64,000 nucleotides of DNA, taken from assembly GCA_044226655.1 (NCBI GenBank), contig JBGAGO010000001.1, forward strand, positions 620,001 to 684,000, read 5' to 3'. The translations under genes were made by a program, and so were the position numbers. This DNA is from JBEVOS01 sp044226655. Lineage in GTDB: Bacteria; Pseudomonadota; Alphaproteobacteria; Caulobacterales; Aquidulcibacteraceae. The notes under the pieces are model-generated. The model did not search any database. It was not told the origin of the DNA and was given only the letters and a program-made list of their open reading frames with translations. This document shows positions 44,554-53,713 of this stretch, piece by piece (position 1 is the stretch's first letter; every line of letters starts with the position of its first letter).

Positions 44554-45812
44554 CAGACGCGCGCCTTTTCTTCCGCACGCCGCGCCGCGAGGGCCGCGAA
44601 ATTGCCGGCCTCGATGGTGTGGAATTTGGCGGCGGCCTCCGCGCCATCGAGCGCGAGATCGGGATCGAGGCCATCGGCGAGGCGCTCGATCTGAACATTG
44701 TTCCAGCCGAGCAGATGCAGAAGGTTGAGCTTGGCTTCGGGCGCGAGCGCCTGCGTGATCGCGCCGGAGAGGATTTTCGCGGGCGTCATCGGATCGGCGA
44801 TCATCGGGCGGCCGAGGCCCACGACGTCGAGTTCGCCCGCGCGCAGCGCCGCCTCCATGATCGCGACCGTGCGGAAGCCGCCTGTCACCATCACAGGCAT
44901 TTTTGCGGCTTTCTTCACGTCGCCGGCGAAGGCGAGGAAATAGGCCTCGCGCTGGCGCGTGCTGTCGCGCTTGCCGTCTTCGCCCTCATCTTGAAGCGCA
45001 ACGCCGACGACTTTCGGCTGCTCCAGCGAACCGCCGGAGAGTTCGAGGAGATCGAGCGAGGTGTCGTTCAGCATATGCACGAGCGCGATGCATTCGGCGT
45101 TGGTGAAGCCGCCCTTCTGGAAATCGGAGGCGTTGAGTTTGATGCCGATCGGAAAGGTGGGGCCGATGGCGGCGCGCACGGCTTCGATCGTGGTGAGCAG
45201 GAAACGCGCGCGGTTCTCCAGCGACCCGCCCCAACGATCGTCGCGCAGATTTGTGCGTGGGCTGAGGAATTGGGAAAAGAGATAGCCGTGCGCCGCGTGC
45301 AGCGCGACGCCGGTGAAGCCCGCCTTGCGCACGCGCAGGGCGGCGGCGGCGAATTGATCGCGCGCGTGCACGATGTCCGTTTCCGTCATCACGCGCGGCG
45401 GCGCGAATTCGTAGCCCGCGCCGCGCATCACCTGGATTTCGACGCGTGAGGGCGCGAGCGGAGCGGGGTTGATGCGGCTGTCGACTTGCCGGCCGGTATG
45501 GCTAAGCTGCGCCCAGAAATGCGCGCCGCCGGACGTGCCGGCCTCAGCCAGCCGCGCCAGGGCCGCCGCGCCGGACTCGTCCTCCGCGATGACATTGTTC
45601 GGCCGCTCCAGATGCCAGCGGTCGACCTGGATGTTTCCGGACAGCAGCAGGCCCGCGCCGGAAACGGCCCAGCGCCGATAGAGCGCTTCCAGCCGCGGCG
45701 TCGAATGCCCATCGACGTCGGACAGCCCCTCGCTCATCGCGGCTTTGGCCAGGCGATTGGAGAGCGCGGCGCCGCTCGGCAGCGTCAGCGGGGCGGCGAG
45801 GGGACTGGGCAT
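44553..45812 (-). CDS. NADH:flavin oxidoreductase (Old Yellow Enzyme family)
   Basis: 419 residues from the ATG at 45812 (GGAGG 6 bases upstream); upstream in-frame sequence overlaps the LysR gene and is not used. FMN/TIM-barrel landmarks: PLTLPSGAALSNRLAKAAM, HFWAQLSHTGRQ, AALHAAHGYLFSQFLSPRTNLRDDRWGGS, and VTGGFRT. The long form with HAAHGYL and RTN(L)RDDRWGG places it in the oxidoreductases of the xenobiotic/2,4-dienoyl-CoA reductase-like class; no iron-sulfur region is seen. It reduces activated C=C bonds with NAD(P)H. It is divergent from the LysR gene. Confidence 0.88.
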   Translation of the reverse strand: MPSPLAAPLTLPSGAALSNRLAKAAMSEGLSDVDGHSTPRLEALYRRWAVSGAGLLLSGNIQVDRWHLERPNNVIAEDESGAAALARLAEAGTSGGAHFWAQLSHTGRQVDSRINPAPLAPSRVEIQVMRGAGYEFAPPRVMTETDIVHARDQFAAAALRVRKAGFTGVALHAAHGYLFSQFLSPRTNLRDDRWGGSLENRARFLLTTIEAVRAAIGPTFPIGIKLNASDFQKGGFTNAECIALVHMLNDTSLDLLELSGGSLEQPKVVGVALQDEGEDGKRDSTRQREAYFLAFAGDVKKAAKMPVMVTGGFRTVAIMEAALRAGELDVVGLGRPMIADPMTPAKILSGAITQALAPEAKLNLLHLLGWNNVQIERLADGLDPDLALDGAEAAAKFHTIEAGNFAALAARRAEEKARV

Positions 45813-45862
45813 CGGAACCTCCGGGAAGCGGCTATGCGAAGGCAGATGCTTTCTTTCCGTTG

Positions 45863-45882
45863 GATTGATAAGATGGGCAATC
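45863..45882. promoter_or_regulatory. LysR-type operator candidate
   Basis: Interrupted inverted repeat GATTG (45863-45867) / CAATC (45878-45882), the right length for a LysR-type site, in the 102-base divergent promoter between the OYE and LysR genes. Confidence 0.35.
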
Positions 45883-45914
45883 GGAAAACCATTATTGAAC
45901 GATAGGATATAATC

Positions 45915-46829
45915 GTGCTCGACGATTTGGCGGAGCTGCGGACCTTTGCGCGCATCGCGGCGCGCGGTTCGCTGTCGGCGGCGGCGCGCGATCTGGGCGT
46001 GGGCGTCGCCGTGGTGAGCAAAAGGCTGGCGGCGCTGGAGCGCCGGGCCAAGGCGCGCCTCCTCAACCGGACGACGCGCAGCCTGTCGCTGACCGATGAG
46101 GGCGCGGCGCTGCTGGCGCATGTCGAGCGGGCGCTGGAAGAGATCGGCGCTGCCGAAAGCCGGCTCTCGCTCGGCCAGGAAGAGCCGCAAGGCGTGTTGC
46201 GCGTCGGCGCGCCGGTCTCGCTCGGGCGCATGCATCTTGCGCCGGTCGCCGCCACTTTGATGGCGCGCCATCCGCATCTATCGATCGAGCTTCAACTCGA
46301 CGACCGTCTCGTCGATCTTGTCGAAGCGCGCATCGACGTGGCGGTGCGCATCGGCAAGCCGCAGGACAGCGCGACGATCATGCGCAAGCTGGCGGACAAT
46401 TATCGCGTGCTGGTCGCCGCGCCCGCTTATCTCGACCGCGCGGGTCGGCCGCTGACGCCGCAGGATGTCTCCGCGCATGTCCTGCTGCGCTACGACGACA
46501 GCGCGGAGCCCTGGCGCCTTGAAGGACCGGGCGGCGCGGTGGCGGACATCGATGCGCCGTGCCGGCTGCGCGCGAACAACGGAGATGTGGTGCATGATTG
46601 GGCGCTGGCGGGCGCGGGCATCATGCTGAAATCCTGCGTCGATGTGTGGGCCGATCTCGCGACTGGCCGCTTGGAGCGGGTGCTGCCGGATTGGCAGACG
46701 TCGTCGACGCCCGTCTATGCGCTGCTGCCCTCGGCGCGCTATCTCGCCGCCAAGAACCGGCTTTTCCTGGACGCGCTGAGCGCGCACATCGCGGAGCAAG
46801 CGCGGCGCGCGGAGGAGATAGCGGTTTGA
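45915..46829 (+). CDS. LysR-family transcriptional regulator
   Basis: 304 residues from the GTG at 45915 (TAGGA 7 bases upstream). The winged helix-turn-helix is clear: ELRTFARIAARGSLSAAARDLGVGVAVVSKRLAALERRAKARLLNR (about 7-52). The effector-binding domain has GVLRVGAPVSLGRMHLAPV and WALAGAGIMLKS. Divergence from the OYE/VOC pair suggests control of that pair by a small electrophilic or aromatic inducer, as inference from gene order. A hairpin follows the stop at 46841. Confidence 0.92.
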   Translation: MLDDLAELRTFARIAARGSLSAAARDLGVGVAVVSKRLAALERRAKARLLNRTTRSLSLTDEGAALLAHVERALEEIGAAESRLSLGQEEPQGVLRVGAPVSLGRMHLAPVAATLMARHPHLSIELQLDDRLVDLVEARIDVAVRIGKPQDSATIMRKLADNYRVLVAAPAYLDRAGRPLTPQDVSAHVLLRYDDSAEPWRLEGPGGAVADIDAPCRLRANNGDVVHDWALAGAGIMLKSCVDVWADLATGRLERVLPDWQTSSTPVYALLPSARYLAAKNRLFLDALSAHIAEQARRAEEIAV

Positions 46830-46840
46830 TGGTGGGCGAA

Positions 46841-46862
46841 GCCCTCCCGTCAAAGGGAGGGC
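46841..46862. terminator. Hairpin between convergent lysR-type and pckG genes
   Basis: Perfect 8-base stem GCCCTCCC (46841-46848) / GGGAGGGC (46855-46862), loop GTCAAA. There is no T run, so it is a putative rather than firm terminator. Confidence 0.4.
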
Positions 46863-46875
46863 GCGCGCAGACGTT

Positions 46876-48819
46876 TTACGACGACGCGCTCGCGCCCGAA
46901 CGCGGCGGCTCTTTGCGCGGTTCGCCGGGCTTTCCCGCTGCGGCTTTCGCCGCTTCGAGCTTGGCGCGTTCTTCGTCGTGGCGCGCCGTGAGCGAGACCG
47001 GCCAATCTTCGAGCCGCTTCACCAGGGCCGCATGCTCATCCCACAAGGCCTTCGGCAGTTTGGCGCCGTATTTCTGATAATCTGGCGGGATGAGCGCGGC
47101 TTCTTCGCGCCACACGGCGGCGTCGACGTTGAGCAGCAGATCGAGCTGCGCGTCGGTGATGTCGAGATCGCGCAGATCGAGCGAATCCGGTGTCGGCACC
47201 CGGCCGATCGGCGTTTCAAGCGCATCGGCGCTGTCATCGAGACGTTCGCAAATCCATTTCAGCACGCGGCTGTTTTCGCCGAAGCCGGGCCACACGAATT
47301 TGCCTTGCGCGTCCTTGCGGAACCAGTTGACGAAATAGATGCGTGGTAGCTTCGCGGCATCGGCATTGGCGCCGATCTTCAGCCAATGCGCGAAATAATC
47401 TGCCATGTGATAGCCGCAGAAGGGCAGCATCGCGAACGGATCGCGGCGCAATTCGCCGACTTTGTTTTCCGCAGCAGCCGTGCCTTCGCTCGCCACGTTC
47501 GAGGCGAGGAACACGCCATGCGTCCAATCGAACGCTTCCGTCACCAGCGGCACGGCGCTGGCGCGGCGGCCGCCGAACAGGATCGCGGAGATCGGCACGC
47601 CCGACGGGTCCTCCCATTCCGGCGCGATCACCGGGCATTGGCCGGCCGGCACCGCGAAGCGCGCATTGGGATGCGCGGCCGGTTCGGCGGCGCCAGGGCG
47701 CCAGGGGCGGCCCTTCCAATCGATCAGCTCGTCTGGCGGATAGCGCGTCAGCCCTTCCCACCACACATCGCCATCATCGGTGCGCGCGACATTGGTGAAG
47801 ATCACATTCTCTTTGAGCGTATCGATGGCGCTCTTATTGGTGCTCGGCCCGGTGCCGGGCGCGACGCCGAAGAAGCCGGCTTCCGGATTGATCGCGTAGA
47901 GCCGGCCATCTTCGCCGAAGCGCATCCAGGCGATGTCGTCGCCGATGGTTTCAGCTTTCCAGCCCGGAATGGTCGGCTGCAGCATGGCGAGATTGGTTTT
48001 GCCGCACGCGCTCGGGAAAGCTGCGGCGACAAATTTCACCGCGCCGTCCGGCGCCGTCAGCTTCAAGATGAGCATGTGCTCGGCGAGCCAGCCTTCATCG
48101 CGGGCCATCACGGAGGCGATGCGCAGCGCGTAGCATTTCTTGCCGAGCAGCGCGTTGCCGCCATAGCCCGAGCCGTAGGACCAGATCTCGCGCGTTTCGG
48201 GGAAATGCGTGATCCACTTTTCGTCATTGCACGGCCACGCGACGTCCTTCTCGCCGGGCTGCAGCGGCGCGCCGAGCGTGTGAACGGCCGGCACGAAGAA
48301 GCCGTCTTCGCCGATCGCGTCGAGCGCTTCCTTGCCCATGCGCGTCATCGTGCGCATCGAGAGCGCGACGTAGCCGCTATCGGTGATCTCGACGCCAAGT
48401 GCGGAGATCGGCGAACCGACGGGGCCCATCGAGAACGGCACGACATACATCGTGCGTCCGCGCATCGCGCCGGCGAACAGGCCGCCGAGCTTCTGACGCA
48501 TCTGTCCCGGTTCGAACCAATTATTGGTCGGCCCAGCGTCTTCTTCCTTTTCCGAGCAGATGAAGGTGCGGCTTTCGACGCGCGCCACATCGCGCGGATC
48601 GGAGGCGGCGTAGAATGAGTTCGGGCGCTTCTCGGCGTTCAGCGGGATGAGCGTGCCCTTGGCGACGAGATCGGCGGCGATTGCGGCGAATTCTTCATCC
48701 GAGCCGTCACACCAGTGAACGCGATCCGGCTCCGTCAATTCCGCGATCTGGCGGACCCAAGCGACGAGCTTCTTGTGACGAGTCGGAGCGGGCTCAAGGC
48801 CCGGAATGGCGCGTTGCAT
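46876..48819 (-). CDS. pckG: Phosphoenolpyruvate carboxykinase (GTP)
   Basis: 647 residues, close to the family's usual 600-620 with a low-complexity C-terminal tail (KAAAGKPGEPRKEPPRSGASASS). The kinase-1a P-loop is FPSACGKTNLAML, and the hallmark segments DPRDVARVESRTFICS, PFCGYHMADYFAHWL and FVNWFRKDAQGKFVWPGFGENSRVL are present. It converts oxaloacetate to PEP using GTP for gluconeogenesis. Its promoter must lie in the 177 bases before edd's stop, where I see no strong motif. The tail beyond about residue 615 is unusual for the family. Confidence 0.96.
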   Translation of the reverse strand: MQRAIPGLEPAPTRHKKLVAWVRQIAELTEPDRVHWCDGSDEEFAAIAADLVAKGTLIPLNAEKRPNSFYAASDPRDVARVESRTFICSEKEEDAGPTNNWFEPGQMRQKLGGLFAGAMRGRTMYVVPFSMGPVGSPISALGVEITDSGYVALSMRTMTRMGKEALDAIGEDGFFVPAVHTLGAPLQPGEKDVAWPCNDEKWITHFPETREIWSYGSGYGGNALLGKKCYALRIASVMARDEGWLAEHMLILKLTAPDGAVKFVAAAFPSACGKTNLAMLQPTIPGWKAETIGDDIAWMRFGEDGRLYAINPEAGFFGVAPGTGPSTNKSAIDTLKENVIFTNVARTDDGDVWWEGLTRYPPDELIDWKGRPWRPGAAEPAAHPNARFAVPAGQCPVIAPEWEDPSGVPISAILFGGRRASAVPLVTEAFDWTHGVFLASNVASEGTAAAENKVGELRRDPFAMLPFCGYHMADYFAHWLKIGANADAAKLPRIYFVNWFRKDAQGKFVWPGFGENSRVLKWICERLDDSADALETPIGRVPTPDSLDLRDLDITDAQLDLLLNVDAAVWREEAALIPPDYQKYGAKLPKALWDEHAALVKRLEDWPVSLTARHDEERAKLEAAKAAAGKPGEPRKEPPRSGASASS

Positions 48820-48996
48820 GCTGTAAGCCTATCCCCACTTCGCGCGGAGCGCACGCGCTCCACGGCCTTCACCCTGGGGAGTGTTTGGCGCGAATTTTCG
48901 CTCGCGTCATCCGCGTTCTCCACCAGCGCGTCCCTTAACCGCATAGCTCTGTTGCGGCGCCGCACTTTTCGGCGGACCCCGCATGCAAATGCCGGG

Positions 48997-50805
48997 CTAG
49001 GCTTCAAAAAGCACGGTAGCGCCGCAATCTGCGGGCCCGACAGAACGGCGGAAATGCGCGAACAGCTCACGGCCATAACCATATGGTTTTCTCGTAGGCG
49101 GCGAATTCGGCGCGCGCTTATGCAGCTCTGCATCTTCGATCTGCACGGAGAGATGGCCGGCCTTGGCGTCGATGCGGATGATGTCGCCGTCACGAACGCG
49201 TGAGAGTGGGCCGTCGCCATTGGCTTCGGGCGTGACGTGCAGAGCGGCGGGCACTTTGCCGGACGCGCCGGACATGCGGCCATCCGTAACGAGCCCTACT
49301 TTGTGGCCGCGGTCGAGCAATACGCCGAGCGTCGGCGTGAGGCTGTGCAGCTCGGGCATGCCGTTGGCGCGCGGGCCTTGAAAGGGGACCACGGCGACGA
49401 AATCGCGATCGAGCTTGCCGGCTTTGAACGCGTCGATGAGATCCTGCTGTTCGTGGAACACGATCGCCGGGGCTTCGATCACGAGATGTTCGGGCTTGAC
49501 CGCGGAGGTCTTGATGACGCCGCGGCCGAGATTGCCTTTGAGCAGGCGAATGCCGCCATGCGCATCGAACGGATCGGAGACGGGGCGGAGAATGTCGGCA
49601 TTGAGCGAAGCCGTCGCGCCATCGCGCCACACCAGCGTCTCGCCATCGAGAAACGGTTCCTGCTGATAGGCGCGCAGGCTTGGTCCGGCGACGGTGATCA
49701 CGTCCTCATGCGCGAGCCCCGCGTCGAGCAATTGGCGCACGATGAACGCCATGCCGCCGGCGGCGTGAAACGCGTTCACGTCTTCCGACCCGTTCGGATA
49801 GACGCGCGCAAGCAGCGGCGTGACGCTGGAGAGATCGTCAAAATCCTCCCAGGTGATGCGCAGGCCAGCCGCGCGCGCCATGGCGACGAGATGCAGCGTG
49901 TGATTGGTAGAGCCGCCGGTGGCGAGCAGGCCGGCCATGGCGTTCACGATGCTTTTCGCGTCGACCACCGAGGCCATCGGCGCTTCATCGCTGGCCGCCA
50001 AAGCGATGGCGCGATGCGTGGCGGCGGCGGTGAGCGCATCGCGCAGCGGCGTGTTGGGATGCACGAAGGCCGCGCCCGGCAGATGCAGGCCCATCAGCTC
50101 CATCATCATCTGATTGGAATTGGCCGTGCCGTAGAACGTGCACGTGCCGGGGCCGTGATAGGATTTCATTTCCGAGGCCAGCAATTCGTCGCGCGAGACC
50201 TTGCCTTGCGCATAGAGCGCCCGCACGCGCGCCTTCTCGGCATTGGAAAGCCCCGACGTCATCGGCCCGCCGGGCACGAGCAGCACCGGCAGATGGCCAA
50301 AGGAGAGCGCGCCGATGGTGAGGCCCGGCACGATCTTGTCGCAAATGCCGAGGCAGAGCGCGGCGTCGAACGCGTCATGCGTGAGCGCCACGGCCGTCGC
50401 CATCGCGATCGTGTCGCGCGAGAACAGCGACAGCTCCATGCCCGGTTGGCCCTGCGTGACGCCATCGCACATCGCCGGCACGCCGCCGGCGAATTGCGCC
50501 GTCGCCTTCACTTGGCGCGCGGCTTCTTTGATAAGCGGCGGGAAGCGTTCGAACGGCTGATGCGCCGACAGCATGTCATTGTAGGCGGAGACGATCGCCA
50601 CATTGGGCGCGGTGGGGTCGCGCACGACGCGCTGCTTGTCGTCCTCGGGCGAGGCGGCGAAGGCGTGGGCGAAATTGGCGCAGGAGAATTTCGCGCGGCC
50701 CGGCTCGCTCTGCCGCGCCTCAGCGATGTGCTCCAAATATTCGGTGCGCAAGGACGCGCTGCGTTCGACGATGCGGTCCGTGACCGCTTGCACGACCGGG
50801 TTCAT
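48997..50805 (-). CDS. edd: 6-phosphogluconate dehydratase
   Basis: 602 residues from the ATG at 50805 (GGAG 6-7 bases upstream); a TTG two codons earlier is possible. The IlvD/Edd family core is plain: MCDGVTQGQPGMELSLFSRD, LGICDKIVPG and GPGTCTFYGTANSNQMMMEL supply the [4Fe-4S] Cys ligands. Edd dehydrates 6-phosphogluconate to KDPG in the Entner-Doudoroff pathway. It is the last gene of zwf-pgl-eda-edd on this strand; the next gene (pckG) starts 177 bases later. Confidence 0.96.
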   Translation of the reverse strand: MNPVVQAVTDRIVERSASLRTEYLEHIAEARQSEPGRAKFSCANFAHAFAASPEDDKQRVVRDPTAPNVAIVSAYNDMLSAHQPFERFPPLIKEAARQVKATAQFAGGVPAMCDGVTQGQPGMELSLFSRDTIAMATAVALTHDAFDAALCLGICDKIVPGLTIGALSFGHLPVLLVPGGPMTSGLSNAEKARVRALYAQGKVSRDELLASEMKSYHGPGTCTFYGTANSNQMMMELMGLHLPGAAFVHPNTPLRDALTAAATHRAIALAASDEAPMASVVDAKSIVNAMAGLLATGGSTNHTLHLVAMARAAGLRITWEDFDDLSSVTPLLARVYPNGSEDVNAFHAAGGMAFIVRQLLDAGLAHEDVITVAGPSLRAYQQEPFLDGETLVWRDGATASLNADILRPVSDPFDAHGGIRLLKGNLGRGVIKTSAVKPEHLVIEAPAIVFHEQQDLIDAFKAGKLDRDFVAVVPFQGPRANGMPELHSLTPTLGVLLDRGHKVGLVTDGRMSGASGKVPAALHVTPEANGDGPLSRVRDGDIIRIDAKAGHLSVQIEDAELHKRAPNSPPTRKPYGYGRELFAHFRRSVGPADCGATVLFEA

Positions 50806-50844
50806 GCTCAACTCCGCACGCGCGCCGCGGCGCGTTTTCGTGGT

Positions 50845-51471
50845 CTAGCCGCGCCGCATCTGGGCGGCGGCATGGGCCACCAATTCGATGCGCGCCCAAT
50901 CCTTGTCCGTGACGCATTCCTTCGGCGCGACCCAGGAGCCGCCGACGCAGATGACGTTCGGCAGGTGAAGATATTTGAGCGCGTTGTCCGCGCCCACGCC
51001 GCCCGTGGGGCAGAATTTGAGATGGGGGAAGGGGCCGGCGAAGGCGCCCAGGCCCGCGACGCCGCCGGAGGTTTCGGCCGGGAAGAATTTGAAGCAGTCG
51101 AGCCCATATTCCATGCCGCGCATCACTTCGCTGGCGGTGGCGACGCCCGGCAGGAACGGGATGTCGAGCGCCGTGGCCGCTTCGGTGACGTGGCGGCTGA
51201 GCCCGGGGCTGACGATGAATTTCGCGCCCGCCTCGGCGGCGGCTTCGACTTGGTGAGGGAACAGCGCGGTGCCGGCGCCGACGATGATATCGGGCAATTC
51301 CGCGATGGCGCGGATGGCGGGCAGCGCCGCCGGCGTGCGCAAGGTGATCTCGATCACTTTGAGGCCGCCGCGTCCGAGCGCGGAGGCGAGCGGAACGGCG
51401 TCATCCTCATGTGTGATTTCAATCACCGGAACGACCGGCGCCATCATCAGGTAGTCCTGGATTTTCGGCAT
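50845..51471 (-). CDS. eda: KDPG/KHG aldolase
   Basis: 208 residues. The class I aldolase motifs are present: PVVPVIEI with the catalytic Glu (VIEITHEDD and VIEITLRTPAA), and the Schiff-base lysine in DCFKFFPAETSGG. It splits 2-keto-3-deoxy-6-phosphogluconate to pyruvate and glyceraldehyde-3-phosphate in the Entner-Doudoroff pathway. The gene lies 13 bases after pgl and 39 bases before edd on the same strand, as part of the operon. Confidence 0.96.
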   Translation of the reverse strand: MPKIQDYLMMAPVVPVIEITHEDDAVPLASALGRGGLKVIEITLRTPAALPAIRAIAELPDIIVGAGTALFPHQVEAAAEAGAKFIVSPGLSRHVTEAATALDIPFLPGVATASEVMRGMEYGLDCFKFFPAETSGGVAGLGAFAGPFPHLKFCPTGGVGADNALKYLHLPNVICVGGSWVAPKECVTDKDWARIELVAHAAAQMRRG

Positions 51472-51484
51472 CGGCGCTTCTCCC

Positions 51485-52147
51485 TTAGGGCGACCAGAAG
51501 ACGAAGAGCGGCGCTTTCATCCGCTGCACAAGCGAGCGGATCGGCGTTTCCGGCGCGCCGGGCGCCAGATGGCGCCGAAGGCTGGCGAGCTTTTCATGTC
51601 CGCGCAAGAAAAGCAGCACGCGCGCTGCGGAGGCGATGAAGGGCAAGGTGAGGCTCATGCGCGCGGCTGCGCCACGCGCGCCCGGCGCCGTGACGGCGGC
51701 GACCCGGCCGCGGCGTGCGGGGGCGCCGGGAAACAGCGAGGCGATGTGCCCATCTTCGCCCATGCCCAGAATGCAGAGCGTGAAGGGGCCGGCGGCGCGC
51801 AAGCGCGCATTGGCGCGGCCGACGCCGCCGGCGGGCGTCGAGGCGGGCGTTTTGAGCGGAAGAAAACGCGCGGCGCGGGCGCGGCGGCGCAGCAAACGCG
51901 CGCGCGCCAGATGTTCATTGCTCGCCGCATCGCGCGGCGAGAGCCAGCGTTCGTCCGTGAGCGTGATGGTGAGGCGGCGCCAGCCGGCGTCCGAAGCTGA
52001 GAGCGCATCGAACAGCGGGCCGGGCGTCGTCCCGCCCGGCACGGCGAGGAGGCCCGGATGGGCGCGCAGATAGGAAGCGGTCTGACCCGCGCAGAGCCGC
52101 GCCAGCGCGCGCGCATCTGGGGCGGCGCGCACGATCAGTCGAGCCAT
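51485..52147 (-). CDS. pgl: 6-phosphogluconolactonase
   Basis: 220 residues from the ATG at 52147. The DevB/Pgl family shows LLAVPGGTTPGPLFDAL, TLTDERWLSPRDAASNEHL and ILGMGEDGHIASLFPG, the usual substrate and catalytic segments. It hydrolyses 6-phosphoglucono-lactone. Its start lies 13 bases inside the zwf 3' end, so the two are translationally coupled. It is somewhat Arg/Ala-rich but complete. Confidence 0.93.
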   Translation of the reverse strand: MARLIVRAAPDARALARLCAGQTASYLRAHPGLLAVPGGTTPGPLFDALSASDAGWRRLTITLTDERWLSPRDAASNEHLARARLLRRRARAARFLPLKTPASTPAGGVGRANARLRAAGPFTLCILGMGEDGHIASLFPGAPARRGRVAAVTAPGARGAAARMSLTLPFIASAARVLLFLRGHEKLASLRRHLAPGAPETPIRSLVQRMKAPLFVFWSP

Positions 52148-53577
52148 GAGCGGCCATCGCGCTCGACCAGGCCGAATGAGGCGGACGGCCCCCATGTGCC
52201 CGACGCATAGGGCAGCGGCGCGAGCTTCGATTGCGCCCAGCCGAGTTCGATCTGATCGATCCAGCGCCAGGCGGCCTCGCCCTCGTCGCGGCGCACGAAG
52301 AGGGTCGAGTTCGCATGCAGCGCTTCGAGCAGAAGGCGCTCATAGGCGATGCGGCGGCGGCCTTTGGCATCGGCGTCGCTCAGACTGAGATCGAGCGAGA
52401 CGGGCTGCAGCGTGAAGCCTTCCTCATCGAGCGTGGGGCGCTTGTTCATCAGCGTGAGCGAGATTTTTTCATCCGGCTGCAGGCGGATGATGAGGCGGTT
52501 GGCCTCCATGTTCGGCGCGGCGAAAATGGAATGTGGCACGGCGCGGAATTGGATGACGATCTGCGAGGAGCGCTGCGGCATGCGCTTGCCCGTGCGCAGG
52601 TAGAACGGCACGCCGGCCCAGCGCCAATTGTCGATATGCGCGCAAAGCGCGACGAACGTCTCCATCTCGCTGCCGGGGCGCTCAGCCTCGATCTGATAAT
52701 CTTCCGCGTTTTCGCCTTCGACATAGCCTTTGCGATATTGGCCGCGCACGGTGAGCTTGGCGCTGTCGCGCGGCGCGATCGGCCGCAGCGAACGCAGCAC
52801 CTTCACTTTCTCATTGCGCACTGCGTCAGGATCGAGGCTCGACGGCGGCTCCATGGCGACGAGACAGAGCAATTGGAGCAGATGGCTCTGCACCATGTCG
52901 CGCAGCGCGCCATATTCGTCGTAATAGGCGCCGCGGCTTTCGACGCCGACGGTTTCGGCCACGCTGATCTGCACATGATCGATCGAGACTGTGTTCCACA
53001 ACGGCTCGAACAGCGTGTTGGCGAAGCGCAGCGCGAGCAGGTTCTGCACCGTCTCTTTGCCGAGATAATGGTCGATGCGGAAAATGCGGTTCTCATCGAA
53101 CGCCACGCTCAGCGCATCGTTGATGGCGTCGCAGCTGGCGAAATCGCGGCCGAGCGGCTTTTCGATGATGATGCGGGCTGGCGGCGCGGAGAGTCCTGTC
53201 GAAGACAGCTGATTGACGATGACGTTGTAGAGCGCCGGCGAGGTCGACAGATAGAATAGGCGGTCATCGGCGTCGCCGCAGAGCTCGCAGAGCCGCGTGA
53301 ACGTCGCCTTGTCATCGACGCCGCCGCCGCAATAGCGCAGACGCGGCGCGAACCGCGCCCAGGCCGCTTCGTCAAAGCTCGCACCGGCGCGCGCGCTTAC
53401 CGCGGCGCGCACCAAGGCCGTGAAGGCCGCGTCGTCCATCGGCGTGCGCGCATTGCCGATCAGGCGCAGGCCCGCGGGCAGGAGATTGTCTGCTTCCAGG
53501 AAATAGAGCGAAGGCCACAGCATGCGCTGGGCGAGATCGCCGGAGGCGCCGAACAGGACGAGCGCGCCGTCGGTCAT
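52135..53577 (-). CDS. zwf: Glucose-6-phosphate 1-dehydrogenase
   Basis: 480 residues from the ATG at 53577. The NADP-binding motif GASGDLAQRM and the active-site segment RIDHYLGKETVQNLLALRFAN, plus IIEKPLGRDFASC, are fully present. It oxidises glucose-6-phosphate, feeding the Entner-Doudoroff route encoded by the next three genes. It heads the operon; the 136-base gap to the TetR start at 53714 holds both promoters. Confidence 0.97.
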   Translation of the reverse strand: MTDGALVLFGASGDLAQRMLWPSLYFLEADNLLPAGLRLIGNARTPMDDAAFTALVRAAVSARAGASFDEAAWARFAPRLRYCGGGVDDKATFTRLCELCGDADDRLFYLSTSPALYNVIVNQLSSTGLSAPPARIIIEKPLGRDFASCDAINDALSVAFDENRIFRIDHYLGKETVQNLLALRFANTLFEPLWNTVSIDHVQISVAETVGVESRGAYYDEYGALRDMVQSHLLQLLCLVAMEPPSSLDPDAVRNEKVKVLRSLRPIAPRDSAKLTVRGQYRKGYVEGENAEDYQIEAERPGSEMETFVALCAHIDNWRWAGVPFYLRTGKRMPQRSSQIVIQFRAVPHSIFAAPNMEANRLIIRLQPDEKISLTLMNKRPTLDEEGFTLQPVSLDLSLSDADAKGRRRIAYERLLLEALHANSTLFVRRDEGEAAWRWIDQIELGWAQSKLAPLPYASGTWGPSASFGLVERDGRSWLD

Positions 53578-53713
53578 CGGCGAAGGCGGGGCAGGTGATT
53601 CGGCATCGCGCGCGATGATGCCATGTCCCCCGCACACCCGCGACGGCGAAGGCCAGCGTAAGGCCCTGATCCGCCGATGTCATTTTCGGATGACAAATGC
53701 CGATGTTTCGCTT

